Shown in pieces: positions 52,884-60,512 of a stretch of 60,512 nucleotides of DNA (its first letter is position 1; every line of letters starts with the position of its first letter). The translations under genes were made by a program, and so were the position numbers. The stretch comes from Acidovorax sp. GW101-3H11. GTDB lineage: Bacteria; Pseudomonadota; Gammaproteobacteria; Burkholderiales; Burkholderiaceae_C. The DNA lies in assembly GCF_001633105.1 (NCBI RefSeq), contig NZ_LUKZ01000001.1, forward strand, positions 260,987 to 321,498. The letters are read 5' to 3'. The notes beneath the pieces were generated by a model. That model was not told the origin of the DNA. It was given only the letters and a program-made list of their open reading frames with translations, and made no database searches.

Positions 52884-53903
52884 ATGAACACCGAACAGCA
52901 AAAATCCATCCTCACCATTGCCCTGCTGGCCGCTTTTGCAGACGGCACCAAGGACGACGCCGAGCGCGAAGAAATCCGCCGCATTGCCCAGTCGCTCGCG
53001 GGCGACAGCGGCATGGCCGACCTGCCGCGCATCTACCAGGATGTGCTGCTCAAGCGCACCAGCGTGCAGGCCGCCGCCGCTGCGCTGAGCGACCCGGCCC
53101 ACCGCCAGCTGGCTTACGAGATGGCCGTGTGCGTGTGTGATGTGGATGGGCGGCAGACGCCGGCCGAGGCGCAGTTTCTGGCCACGCTGAAGGCCGCGCT
53201 GCAGCTGGGCGCGCAGCAGACGGCGGCGTTTGAGCAGGATGCCGATGCGCTGGTGGATGTGGTGGAGAAGTCCGCCCCCTCGGCCACGCCTTGGGGGGCG
53301 GCGGGCATGGCAGGCGCAGGGGCCTATGCCGCCGCTGCAGCACCAGCCCCTGCAGCGGCCCCGACCGCCGCCACGCCCCCCGGCCCGGCCGATGCCGAGC
53401 TGGACAAATCCATCCTCAACTACGCACTGCTCAACGGCGCGCTGGAGCTGCTGCCGCAGTCCTGGGCGTCGATGGCCATCATCCCGCTGCAGGTGAAGAT
53501 GGTGTACGGCATTGGCAAGGCGCACGGGGTGGAGCTGGACCAGGGCCACATCAAGGAGTTCATCGCCGCAGCGGGCGTGGGCATGACATCGCAGTACCTG
53601 GAGCAGTTTGGCCGCAAGCTGCTGGGCGGCCTGCTGGGCAAGGTGGCGGGCCGGACGGTCGGTGGGCTGGGCGGCGCCGCAACGGGCATGGCGTTTTCGT
53701 TTGCCACCACCTATGCACTGGGCCAGGTGGCCAAGCGCTACTACGCCGGGGGCCGCGTGATGAGCTCGGCCATGCTGCGCGATACCTTCCAGAACCTGCT
53801 GGGGCCCGCCAAACAGATGCAGTCGCAGTACCTGCCGCAGATCCAGCAGAAGGCCGCCACGCTGGACGCGGCCAAGGTCATGGCCATGGTGCGGGGCGGC
53901 TGA
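52884..53903 (+). CDS. TerB-like domain and DUF697/YcjF-like domain protein
   Basis: A 339-residue protein. The N-terminal 1-130 helical domain resembles TerB of tellurite resistance (ALLAAFADGTKDDAEREEI, CVCDVDGRQTPAEAQFL). An Ala/Pro linker (about 135-172) leads to a C-terminal region (about 175-330) with glycine-rich membrane-associated stretches (LLGKVAGRTVGGLGGAATG) as in DUF697/YcjF proteins. Function unknown; probably a stress-linked membrane-associated protein. Confidence 0.8.
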   Translation: MNTEQQKSILTIALLAAFADGTKDDAEREEIRRIAQSLAGDSGMADLPRIYQDVLLKRTSVQAAAAALSDPAHRQLAYEMAVCVCDVDGRQTPAEAQFLATLKAALQLGAQQTAAFEQDADALVDVVEKSAPSATPWGAAGMAGAGAYAAAAAPAPAAAPTAATPPGPADAELDKSILNYALLNGALELLPQSWASMAIIPLQVKMVYGIGKAHGVELDQGHIKEFIAAAGVGMTSQYLEQFGRKLLGGLLGKVAGRTVGGLGGAATGMAFSFATTYALGQVAKRYYAGGRVMSSAMLRDTFQNLLGPAKQMQSQYLPQIQQKAATLDAAKVMAMVRGG

Positions 53904-53927
53904 ACGGGGCTGTGCGCGTGGCTTAAA

Positions 53928-53987
53928 TGCTATATTTTTTATAGCAAACAATCGATACTGGATGCGCGGAAACGGCCTATTTTTTCA
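53928..53987 (+). repeat. TGCTAT...ATAGC family repeat downstream of the TerB-like gene
   Basis: TGCTATATTTTTTATAGC head, then an arm with GATACTGGATGCGCGGAAAC and GGCC, and a TATTTTTTCA end. It is the most complete forward copy, 25 bp after the TerB-like stop. Confidence 0.88.
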
Positions 53988-54161
53988 ACATTCCAACGCT
54001 GAAACGGGATAGAAACCCCGGTCACTCGCCCACCGCACCTGCCTGGCGGCGGGCACGGTCGGCGTGTGGTGGCGGGCGCCCTGTGCGGCGGGGCCGCAAC
54101 AGCGGGGCGCCTTGCGCCCAACCCCGGTGGCGCGCGCGGCGGCGCGTGACAGAATCGGCCC

Positions 54162-55529
54162 ATGCTCGACCACACGGACCCTGTCGCCTCCATCATTCCG
54201 GCCATGTCGCTCGACTCCCCGTCCGACAACGCCATGACCGCGCTGTCCCGGCTGGCGCTGGGGCCCGTCAACACCGACTACTACCTGGCCGTCTTCGAGC
54301 GCTTTGACAGCACCGGCCGCACGACCACCACCTGGAACTGGGCCGCCTGCCTGGCCACGCTGAACTGGATGGTGTTCCGCCAGCTCTGGGGCGCTGCACT
54401 GGTGTATGTGGCAGCGGCCGAGGGGCTGGCGCTGATCGTGTTTGGCATTGGCCGGTCATTTCTGAACTGGCCGCCGGGCGTGGAGCTGGGCGTGCTGGGC
54501 GCGTTTGCGGTGCTGGCCTTTGCGGTGCCAGGGCTGTATGGCAATGCCATTCTGTATGCCGACATCCGCAAGCGCATCGCCCGCGCGCTGGCCGCATCGC
54601 GCACCGTGCCAGAGGCCTGTGCGCTGCTGGAGAAGCAGGCCAGCTCGCGCAAGCGCCTGCAGATGGTGGTGCTGGCCAACGTGGCGCTGGGCGTGGCCGC
54701 ATTGATCGCCTACCTGGTCTGGTCGCCTTCAGACACCAAGCCCCTGGCGCTGGAGCCCGCCGTGACCGTGGCGCAGGCCACCGCAGCGGCCACCACACCA
54801 GCGGCATCGGCCCCGGCCCCGGCCCGCCCGCAGGCTGCGGGCCAGGTTGCATCCACGGCCGCCCCCATGCCCGAAGCGGCCCCCGAACCAGCCCCTGTGG
54901 CAGAGTCGCGGCCCGATCCCGCACCCGCACCCGCACCCGCATCAACCCCGCCCCCAGCACCGGCAGCAGCCAAGGCATCTGCAGCCCCCAGGGCCCCGGC
55001 TTCCACAGCGCCGCCCGCCAGGGTGACACCGCCACCGGACGAGCCCGCCCCGTCAGCACGGCCTGCTTCGGCCCCTGCCAGCAAGGCAGCCGCGTCGGCT
55101 CCCGCACCAGCCAAGACGGCCACACCCGCAGCATCCGCCCGCGCATCGGCCACCCCCAGCCCCGCTGCTTCGGCCGCCAGCACACCCGCCCCCCGGCGCG
55201 AGGCCGCCGCCAGCCGCGCCAGCGCCGCCACCAAACCCAAGGCACCGGCATCAGCCACAGCAGCGGCCGACAAACCGCTGCCCACCGTGGGCGCGGCGGC
55301 GGGCTACTACATCAACGTGGGCCTGTTTGCCGAAGAAGCCAATGCGCGCAAGACCCAGGCGCGGCTGCTGAACGAGGGCCTGCCCGCCTTCCGCCAGGAG
55401 CTGGACAGCGCCAAGGGGCGGCGCATCCGTGTGCGTGTGGGCCCCTACGACAGCCGCGCGCAGGCCGATGCGGCAGCAGAAAGCATCCGCGCCATGGCCC
55501 TGGACGCCGTGGTGTTCAAGCAGCCTTAA
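54162..55529 (+). CDS. DUF2628-like membrane protein with SPOR domain
   Basis: A 455-residue protein. Two or three membrane segments lie in the first 190 residues (about 70-92, 105-130, 168-188), as in DUF2628 proteins. A long Ala/Pro-rich spacer (about 195-380) follows, then a C-terminal SPOR domain (about 382-455, YYINVGLFAEEANARKTQ and RIRVRVGPYDSRAQA). SPOR domains bind denuded glycan at division sites, which suggests a cell-envelope role with the SPOR domain in the periplasm. Confidence 0.85.
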   Translation: MLDHTDPVASIIPAMSLDSPSDNAMTALSRLALGPVNTDYYLAVFERFDSTGRTTTTWNWAACLATLNWMVFRQLWGAALVYVAAAEGLALIVFGIGRSFLNWPPGVELGVLGAFAVLAFAVPGLYGNAILYADIRKRIARALAASRTVPEACALLEKQASSRKRLQMVVLANVALGVAALIAYLVWSPSDTKPLALEPAVTVAQATAAATTPAASAPAPARPQAAGQVASTAAPMPEAAPEPAPVAESRPDPAPAPAPASTPPPAPAAAKASAAPRAPASTAPPARVTPPPDEPAPSARPASAPASKAAASAPAPAKTATPAASARASATPSPAASAASTPAPRREAAASRASAATKPKAPASATAAADKPLPTVGAAAGYYINVGLFAEEANARKTQARLLNEGLPAFRQELDSAKGRRIRVRVGPYDSRAQADAAAESIRAMALDAVVFKQP

Positions 55530-56304
55530 CCGGCGCGCCGCCCGAGGGGTGCGGCGGGCGTGTTGCCCACTGCAGCACCTGCGCCACCACCCAGGCCGGG
55601 TCGTCCAGCGGCAGGTCGTGGCCCGCAAAGGGGTGCATCACCAGCGGCAGGTTCCAGGCAGCGGCCAGCGCTTGTGAACACCTGCTTGCCACCAGCTGGT
55701 CATGGCGGCTGGCCAGCAGCAGCAAAGGGGGCTGCGGGGCGGTGGCCGGGGCCCGGTAGCGCGCGGCAGCCAGCAGCTGGCGCAGCGCATTGCGGCCCGA
55801 CACCGGCCGCTGCCTGCGCACGGCGGCCCAGTGCGCCAGCACCGGGGCGCGTGCTGCGGCCAGGTTGCTGGTCATCGCCAGCACCTGCTGCTCCACCGCT
55901 TCGGCCGGTCGGGGCCACAGCACCAGGCGCAGCAGGGCGCCGTAGTTCTGCGGCCGCAGCCGGTGGTAGAACGGGCTGAACGGGCGCAGGCTGGTGTTGA
56001 CCAGCACGCCGCTGGCGACCTCCTGTGGCGCCCCCTGCGCCCATTCCACAGCCACCATGGCGCCCAGCGACATGGCCAGCAGGTGGTAAGGCGGCACCAG
56101 CCCGCGTGCCGCCAGGTCGGCGCGGCAGGCCTGTACCATGCCCTGCACCGTGGTGGGCGATGGCCTGTGGTGCCAGCAGCCGTTGCCGGGCAGGTCCACC
56201 GCCAGCACGGCATCGCCGGGCAGCGCCTGCTGCAGGTCGGCCACCAGCCCGCCCCAGTGGGCGGTTTCGCGGGTCAGGCCGCGCAGCAGGATCCATTGGC
56301 GCAT
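55516..56304 (-). CDS. Alpha/beta-hydrolase fold protein
   Basis: A 262-residue hydrolase. The nucleophile elbow is AMSLGAM, where the usual first glycine is alanine. The acid and histidine lie in SRHDQLV and FAGHDLPLDDP. Substrate unknown. Its last 14 bases overlap the end of the convergent SPOR gene. The upstream M14 peptidase ends 17 bp before its ATG, so they likely share a transcript. Confidence 0.85.
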   Translation of the reverse strand: MRQWILLRGLTRETAHWGGLVADLQQALPGDAVLAVDLPGNGCWHHRPSPTTVQGMVQACRADLAARGLVPPYHLLAMSLGAMVAVEWAQGAPQEVASGVLVNTSLRPFSPFYHRLRPQNYGALLRLVLWPRPAEAVEQQVLAMTSNLAAARAPVLAHWAAVRRQRPVSGRNALRQLLAAARYRAPATAPQPPLLLLASRHDQLVASRCSQALAAAWNLPLVMHPFAGHDLPLDDPAWVVAQVLQWATRPPHPSGGAPVKAA

Positions 56305-56320
56305 AGTGCAGCGCTCCGTT

Positions 56321-57325
56321 TCAGTACCAGGCCGCGAGCGCATCGGCCCGGCGCTGCGCGCGCTGATCGGGCGCGGGCGTCCAGCGTGCATGGCTGCAGG
56401 CCGCGCGCGCCAGAAAGTCGAGCAGCGACAGGTGCCGCCGCAGCACGCGCTGCTGGCGGTGGTTGATGAGCGGGTTGAAGATGCCGTTGCGCGAAAACAG
56501 CTGGCGGGGGTTCTTCTTGATCCACAGCCACGAGCCCATCTCCAGCGTGAGCGGCAGGAAGGTGTGCGTGGGCCGGGTCTGGCAAGCTTGCAGGTACAGG
56601 TGGTCCCACAGGTCGCCATGCGCCAGGTACTGCGTGCTTTGCGGTTCGATGATGTAGGGGTGGTGGCTGTGGGCCTGCAAAAAGATCTCTTGCAGCGCAT
56701 GCAGCTCGGCCAGGTGCGCAATGGGTTTGCGTGTGTGCGCAAACGGAAACCACAGCCGGTCCTTCACGCCAAAGCCCGAGTGGCAGTCGAGCGCCATGCT
56801 GAAGGGCCGCGCCAGCAGCTGGGCCGTGGCCACCTCGCACAGTGCCTGGCTCTCGGCCTCCATGGGGTCGCCCAGGCGCCCCCGGTACCAGGGCAGGCCC
56901 GCGCTGACCCGCTGCCCGCCCACCCACAGCGGCACCCGGTCCACGGCGTCCACCGGGGCGTTGCGCATCAGGTCCACCCCGCGCGGGTTGGCCCGCGTGG
57001 CCGACCACATGCCGCCCGGGTTGACGATGGGCATGAAGACCAGGCGCACCTGCTCCAGCTGCCGGTGCAAGGTGGTGTCCCACTGCAGGCGCATCACCAC
57101 GTTCTGCAGGTAGGCGATGACCACCTCGGCCCCGATGCGCTCCAGCCCGTGCACACCACCAAAAAAGCCCACCGCAGGCACATCCGGCGCCGGGTTGCCC
57201 ACGCCAATGGCGTAGACCGGAAACCGCTCGCCCGAGGCCACCTGCACCTGCCGCACCACCTGCACATCGAGGTGGGGCGCGCCCTGCTCCAGGATTTTTT
57301 CCAGCGCCAGAAGCTCGGGCAGCAT
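56321..57325 (-). CDS. M14-family zinc carboxypeptidase
   Basis: A 334-residue metallopeptidase. The zinc motif is H59-x-x-E62 (GGVHGLERIGAE), the third ligand is the histidine in DCHSGFG, and the catalytic glutamate lies in LTLEMGSW. NPGGMW...RANPRGVDLMRN is the typical substrate-binding stretch. No signal peptide is seen, suggesting cytosolic action, perhaps on murein peptides or protein C-termini. Confidence 0.92.
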   Translation of the reverse strand: MLPELLALEKILEQGAPHLDVQVVRQVQVASGERFPVYAIGVGNPAPDVPAVGFFGGVHGLERIGAEVVIAYLQNVVMRLQWDTTLHRQLEQVRLVFMPIVNPGGMWSATRANPRGVDLMRNAPVDAVDRVPLWVGGQRVSAGLPWYRGRLGDPMEAESQALCEVATAQLLARPFSMALDCHSGFGVKDRLWFPFAHTRKPIAHLAELHALQEIFLQAHSHHPYIIEPQSTQYLAHGDLWDHLYLQACQTRPTHTFLPLTLEMGSWLWIKKNPRQLFSRNGIFNPLINHRQQRVLRRHLSLLDFLARAACSHARWTPAPDQRAQRRADALAAWY

Positions 57326-57530
57326 GTTGCAGAGGGGCTTTTTAGAAGGGATGGCAAGGGTTCACCGCCGGAGGATAGCGCCCGCCAGCGCGCCCAGGTG
57401 AGCAAAAAAGAACGCAGCGGGGCCGCTGTTGGGTTCATGCGAACCGACGCAAAACCGTCACACAACGGCGGTACCTTGCCCTGCAGATCGCCACGATCTC
57501 TCTTCAACCTCCTTACGAAAGAGGCGCACC

Positions 57531-57674
57531 ATGCTCTGGAAATTGCTCGGATTGCAGCGGCTGCTGGATCAGCTGTTCGATGAAGGGGGCTGGCTGAGCT
57601 TTGACCTGCCCCGCACCCACGAGTGGGCCTGCGACGGAGCCTATGACGATGCGCCGACCGCTGCGCAGGACTGA
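57531..57674 (+). CDS. Small protein of 47 residues
   Basis: MLWKLLGLQRLLDQLFDEGG... starts at 57531 with GAAAGAGGC at good distance. An amphipathic N-terminal helix is followed by an acidic tail. I do not recognise it. It overlaps the start of the next small frame by 26 bp, suggesting coupling. Confidence 0.45.
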   Translation: MLWKLLGLQRLLDQLFDEGGWLSFDLPRTHEWACDGAYDDAPTAAQD

Positions 57675-57810
57675 GGCCTACCGCTGGGCTGTAGGCCGGG
57701 GCATGCTGGTGTGCGCCCTGGCCTGGGGGCTGGTGGAGCTGCTGGCGCTGCAGCGCTCGCGCTTTCAGCAGTGGCGCCAGCGGCAGCAGGCCGCCATCCA
57801 CCACCACTGA
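57649..57810 (+). CDS. Small single-pass membrane protein of 53 residues
   Basis: A basic N-terminus (MRRPLRRTEAYRW) leads to one membrane helix (GMLVCALAWGLVELLAL) and a basic, Gln-rich C-terminus ending in HHH. Possible upstream in-frame starts are 57643 and TTG 57601. Overlap with the 47-residue frame supports a two-gene unit; both are weak calls. Confidence 0.45.
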   Translation: MRRPLRRTEAYRWAVGRGMLVCALAWGLVELLALQRSRFQQWRQRQQAAIHHH

Positions 57811-57826
57811 GCAGGCCGCGCCCAAC

Positions 57827-57845
57827 GCCAGGCAGAACGCCTGGC
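57827..57845. terminator. Intergenic hairpin between convergent genes
   Basis: GCCAGGC (57827-57833) pairs with GCCTGGC (57839-57845) around AGAAC, 17 bases after the small-protein stop and 8 bases after the convergent cyclase stop. No T-run on either strand, so its terminator role is uncertain. Confidence 0.4.
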
Positions 57846-57852
57846 AAGGCGC

Positions 57853-59601
57853 TCAGTCTGGCGACACCGAAGCGGCCACGGCCCGGTTGCGCCCGGCATT
57901 CTTGGCCTGGTACATCGCCGCATCGGCAGCGGACAGCAGGGCATCCAGCCCCCAGCCCCCGTGGGCCGAGTCCGCAATCCCCAGGCTCACCGTCACGCGC
58001 ACCTCGGGGTCGGCCACGCCCATCACATGCGCTGCGGCCACCTTCTCACGCAGGCGATTGGCAAACTGCAGGCCCTGCTCCCGGTTGCAGTGGCTGAGCA
58101 GCAGCACAAACTCCTCGCCCCCAAAACGCGCTGCCAGGTCGCCCTCGCGCAGTTCGGTGCGCACCACATCGGCCACCGCCAGCAGCGCCTTGTCGCCCGC
58201 CGCGTGGCCCAGGCTGTCGTTGAGCTGCTTGAACCAGTCCACATCCAGCACCAGCACAGCCATGTCAACGCCATAGCGCGTGGCCTGCGCCAGGGCGGTG
58301 CGCGCCTGGGTGATGAAGGCCCGGCGGTTGGGCAGGCCGGTGAGGTAATCGGTTTCGGACTGCTCCCGGAGCTGTTCGATGAGCAGGTCGCGCTCGCGCT
58401 CCAGGTCCTGGCGCCGGCGGGTCTGGCCCTGCAGCGCGCGCACCGCACCGATGACGGCCGACATTTCATCCTCGGCCAGGGGGACGGGCAAAGGCGCCTG
58501 CAGGTCGTTGTTGGCCAGCGCCTTCAGGGCCCGCGTGGTCTTGGCCAGGGGCTGCAGCACGCGGTGCTGGATCACATACAGCGCACCCCCCAGCACCAGC
58601 AGCAGCGCCCCCGAGCCCGCCAGCGCCCAGACCAGCACCCGCAGCGCGCGCTGGTGCTCCTGCTGCGCGCGGTCGCGGGCCTGGGCCAGCAGCGCATCGC
58701 GCAGCGCCAGGATGGGGTTCATCTCGGGCACATACAGGGCCGCAAACTCGGCGGCCGACAGGCCGTAGTGGCCGTCCCCGTCGCCCTGCACCAGCACCTG
58801 GCCCAGCAGCGCCTGCGCCACGCCAAAGTACCGCGCCTCCACCGTGCTCCACGCCTGCGACACCGAGGGGGCCTCATCCGGCAGCTGCAGCCGCAGCTCC
58901 ACCAGCGTGCGCAACTGCGCAATGCGCCCCCGCGTCTCGTCAATGGCACGGCGCTCGGCCGCAGAAAACGGCTGCGCCTTGACCAAGGCCGCCGTGAAGT
59001 GGGAGCCCAGCAGACCGGCGTATTCCCGCAGCGCTGCGGCCAGGCGCGCGCCCTGCACATCGTCGCCCAGCGCGGGATAGGCATGCTGGGCGGCACTGGC
59101 CAGTGGATTGGTCACCGGCGACAGCAGGGGCACCACGGCCACCATGCCCTGCACAGCGTCGCGGATGGCCTCGGCCGAGCGCTGCGCTTGCGGCAGCGCC
59201 AGCACCTGGTCCACATCTGCGCGGGCCTGCACCAGCGCACTGCGCGCGGTCTGCAGGCTCTGCACCAAGTGGATGCCGTCGGCGGTGGAACGGGGTGCGG
59301 CCGCCACGGCCTGCCGCAGGGCATCAAACGCCTGGTCGGTGCGCGCCCGCGCCTCCTGCAGCGCCTGGGCGCGCGGCTGCGCCATGGGCAAGGCATCGCC
59401 CAGCGCACCGTTGGTGGGCCCACGTTCGCGCGACACCATCTCGACCGCCACCAGCCCGCGTTGCAGCTGCTCCAGCAAGCGCAGGCTTTCCGACGCCTTG
59501 TGCACCGATTGCCATTCGGTAGTGGCCAGGCGCCCCACCAGCACCATCGTGGCCACCAGAACCAGGGCCCCTAGCAGGTGGAGCATTCGACTGAGTTGCA
59601 T
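57853..59601 (-). CDS. Membrane-bound diguanylate cyclase (GGDEF)
   Basis: A 582-residue protein that would make cyclic di-GMP. Two membrane helices (about 5-25 and 320-342) enclose a periplasmic helical sensor domain (NIT-like, about 45-315). A HAMP linker follows (about 345-400), then the GGDEF domain (about 415-575) with GGEEF at 494-498 and an inhibitory I-site RxxD as REGD at 485-488. It is therefore likely active and product-inhibited. ATG at 59601 chosen; longer frame upstream lacks support. Confidence 0.92.
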   Translation of the reverse strand: MQLSRMLHLLGALVLVATMVLVGRLATTEWQSVHKASESLRLLEQLQRGLVAVEMVSRERGPTNGALGDALPMAQPRAQALQEARARTDQAFDALRQAVAAAPRSTADGIHLVQSLQTARSALVQARADVDQVLALPQAQRSAEAIRDAVQGMVAVVPLLSPVTNPLASAAQHAYPALGDDVQGARLAAALREYAGLLGSHFTAALVKAQPFSAAERRAIDETRGRIAQLRTLVELRLQLPDEAPSVSQAWSTVEARYFGVAQALLGQVLVQGDGDGHYGLSAAEFAALYVPEMNPILALRDALLAQARDRAQQEHQRALRVLVWALAGSGALLLVLGGALYVIQHRVLQPLAKTTRALKALANNDLQAPLPVPLAEDEMSAVIGAVRALQGQTRRRQDLERERDLLIEQLREQSETDYLTGLPNRRAFITQARTALAQATRYGVDMAVLVLDVDWFKQLNDSLGHAAGDKALLAVADVVRTELREGDLAARFGGEEFVLLLSHCNREQGLQFANRLREKVAAAHVMGVADPEVRVTVSLGIADSAHGGWGLDALLSAADAAMYQAKNAGRNRAVAASVSPD

Positions 59602-59988
59602 GAACAAACAAGCGCTTTGCGGGCACCACACCAAAAAAGGAAAGCTGCACCAGGCAGCGCAAGAAAGGCCGCCCCTGCGCGCTGCGGCCTGCCGGGATTG
59701 TATGAAGGCCGGTCTGGCAGGCGTTTCCCAGGCGGCCGGGGGCTGCTGTGGCCCCGCCCACCAGGCCCGCCGAGGCATCCGTTGGTGTGCGCTCAACGCA
59801 CCGGGGCACGGCCCCCAAAACTGCCGCTGCGGCCCGCACCGCGCCCCTTGGCACGGAGCCACGCAGAAGCCTCAAACACTGGCAGGACATGCCCTCTATC
59901 GGTCTGGGCGTTCTCGCACCTAAAATCACGCAGGCTCTCGGCAAATTGAAGAGGGCCGATCGCAATCCAAACCAACGAAGAAACAATC
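59602..59988. other. Divergent control region between the cyclase and histone-like genes
   Basis: A 387-bp gap with no frame I believe. It should contain the leftward promoter of the cyclase and the rightward promoter of the HU-like gene. I could not fix either promoter. Confidence 0.5.
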
Positions 59989-60444
59989 ATGGCAACTGCA
60001 AAAAAAGCTCCAGCACCCGCAAAGAAGGCCGCCGTCAAGGTCGCAGCACCCGCAGCCAAAAAGGCTGCTCCCGCCAAGAAGGCTGCAGCACCCGCTGCCA
60101 AGCACGCAGCAGCGGCCCCCGCAGCGCTCAAGCCCATCAAGACGGCTTTCAACAAGACCACGCTGGTGGCCCACCTGGCCGAGCAATCGGGCGTGGAACC
60201 CAAGGCCGCCAAGGCCGTGCTGGCCGCACTCGAAGCCGCCATCCTGGGCTCGGTGCACAAGAAGGGCTCCGGCGAATTCACGCTGCCCGGCGTGCTGAAG
60301 ATCGGCCTGCAGCAAGTCGCTGCCAAGAAGAAGCGCTTTGGCAAGGACCCCTTCACCGGTGAAGAGCGCTGGTTCCCCGCCAAGCCCGCATCGGTCAAGA
60401 TCAAGACCCGCGCGCTGAAGAAGCTCAAGGACGCAACGGCCTGA
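59989..60444 (+). CDS. Histone-like protein: lysine-rich tail fused to an HU/IHF-type domain
   Basis: A 151-residue DNA-binding protein. The first 45 residues are a PAKKA/AAKKA-rich tail like the histone at 4735. From about residue 50 (KTAFNKTTLVAHLAEQ...) it has an HU-like domain with the arm region GEFTLPGVLKIGLQQ and FGKDPFTGEERWFPAK. HU bends and compacts DNA. The fusion probably strengthens non-specific binding. A hairpin (60462-60481) follows. Confidence 0.9.
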   Translation: MATAKKAPAPAKKAAVKVAAPAAKKAAPAKKAAAPAAKHAAAAPAALKPIKTAFNKTTLVAHLAEQSGVEPKAAKAVLAALEAAILGSVHKKGSGEFTLPGVLKIGLQQVAAKKKRFGKDPFTGEERWFPAKPASVKIKTRALKKLKDATA

Positions 60445-60461
60445 TCAGGCCTTTGGTTCTT

Positions 60462-60481
60462 GCAGGCCAAAACCGGCCTGC
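60462..60481 (+). terminator. Hairpin after the HU-like gene
   Basis: GCAGGCC (60462-60468) pairs with GGCCTGC (60475-60481) around AAAACC, 18 nt after the stop. There is no T-run within the window, so termination is possible but not certain. Confidence 0.55.
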
Positions 60482-60512
60482 GTGCATGGGCCCCGCCCCA
60501 TGCACGCCCCCC

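Noticed and set aside
59578..59949. A small gene in the gap between the cyclase and HU-like genes
   Set aside because: The frame has no ribosome-binding site, its composition looks like out-of-frame sequence and it begins within the cyclase gene.

Overview
The window is a gene-dense, high-GC chromosomal segment of a betaproteobacterium, most likely Acidovorax or a close relative in the Comamonadaceae. The evidence is the gene order (accB-accC-prmA-zinc-ribbon protein-PfkB kinase; mpl; mrdB/rodA; mtgA; ruvC), lysine/alanine-rich histone-like proteins, and a family of about 55-60 bp repeats with a TGCTAT...ATAGC head that I associate with this family. I saw no rRNA, tRNA, insertion sequence, prophage or CRISPR array.

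Layout. 1-4.7 kb: class Ia ribonucleotide reductase nrdA-nrdB behind two NrdR boxes that bracket a promoter. 4.7-5.4 kb: an H1-like histone gene with a clear terminator. 5.5-12.3 kb: a leftward block with hypothetical-tlpA, then accB-accC-prmA-DUF3426-pfkB. 12.5-22.2 kb: mpl, a DAHP synthase gene behind an apparent aromatic leader peptide and attenuator, tldD, a DUF1508 protein, rodA, and a kinase-HDOD-GAF signalling protein. 22.3-29.7 kb: a YqiA-like esterase, a PglL/Wzy-type ligase, an RNB ribonuclease, a TonB-like protein, aroE, mtgA and a small membrane protein. 29.7-40.6 kb: a P450/AraC divergent pair, an acyltransferase/CdsA-like pair, ruvC, a CZB protein, an LLM oxidoreductase, a lipoprotein, gspF, a 5'-nucleotidase and an EF-hand protein.

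40.9-49.4 kb is a cyanophycin locus. Two cyanophycin synthetase paralogues run rightward, the first with a destroyed Mur-ligase P-loop (CphA2-like) and the second intact, followed by an overlapping creA-family gene. Divergent from them are an ABC exporter-type protein with a soluble zinc-ribbon N-terminus and a DUF1854 protein. 49.5-60.5 kb holds an FrnE/DsbA protein, a lower-GC HEPN-like protein, an acyl-CoA ligase, TerB-like and SPOR-domain proteins, an alpha/beta hydrolase, an M14 peptidase, a diguanylate cyclase and a second histone-like protein that joins a lysine-rich tail to an HU-type domain.

The observations I would follow first are: the 18-residue leader peptide (MQVRSAFYFWFFISVPGG) and terminator upstream of the DAHP synthase gene; the repeat family, which supplies the mpl stop codon, fills the whole gap before ruvC and appears to have entered aroE, tldD and rodA in frame; the cyanophycin locus with its unexplained transporter; and the HEPN-like gene.
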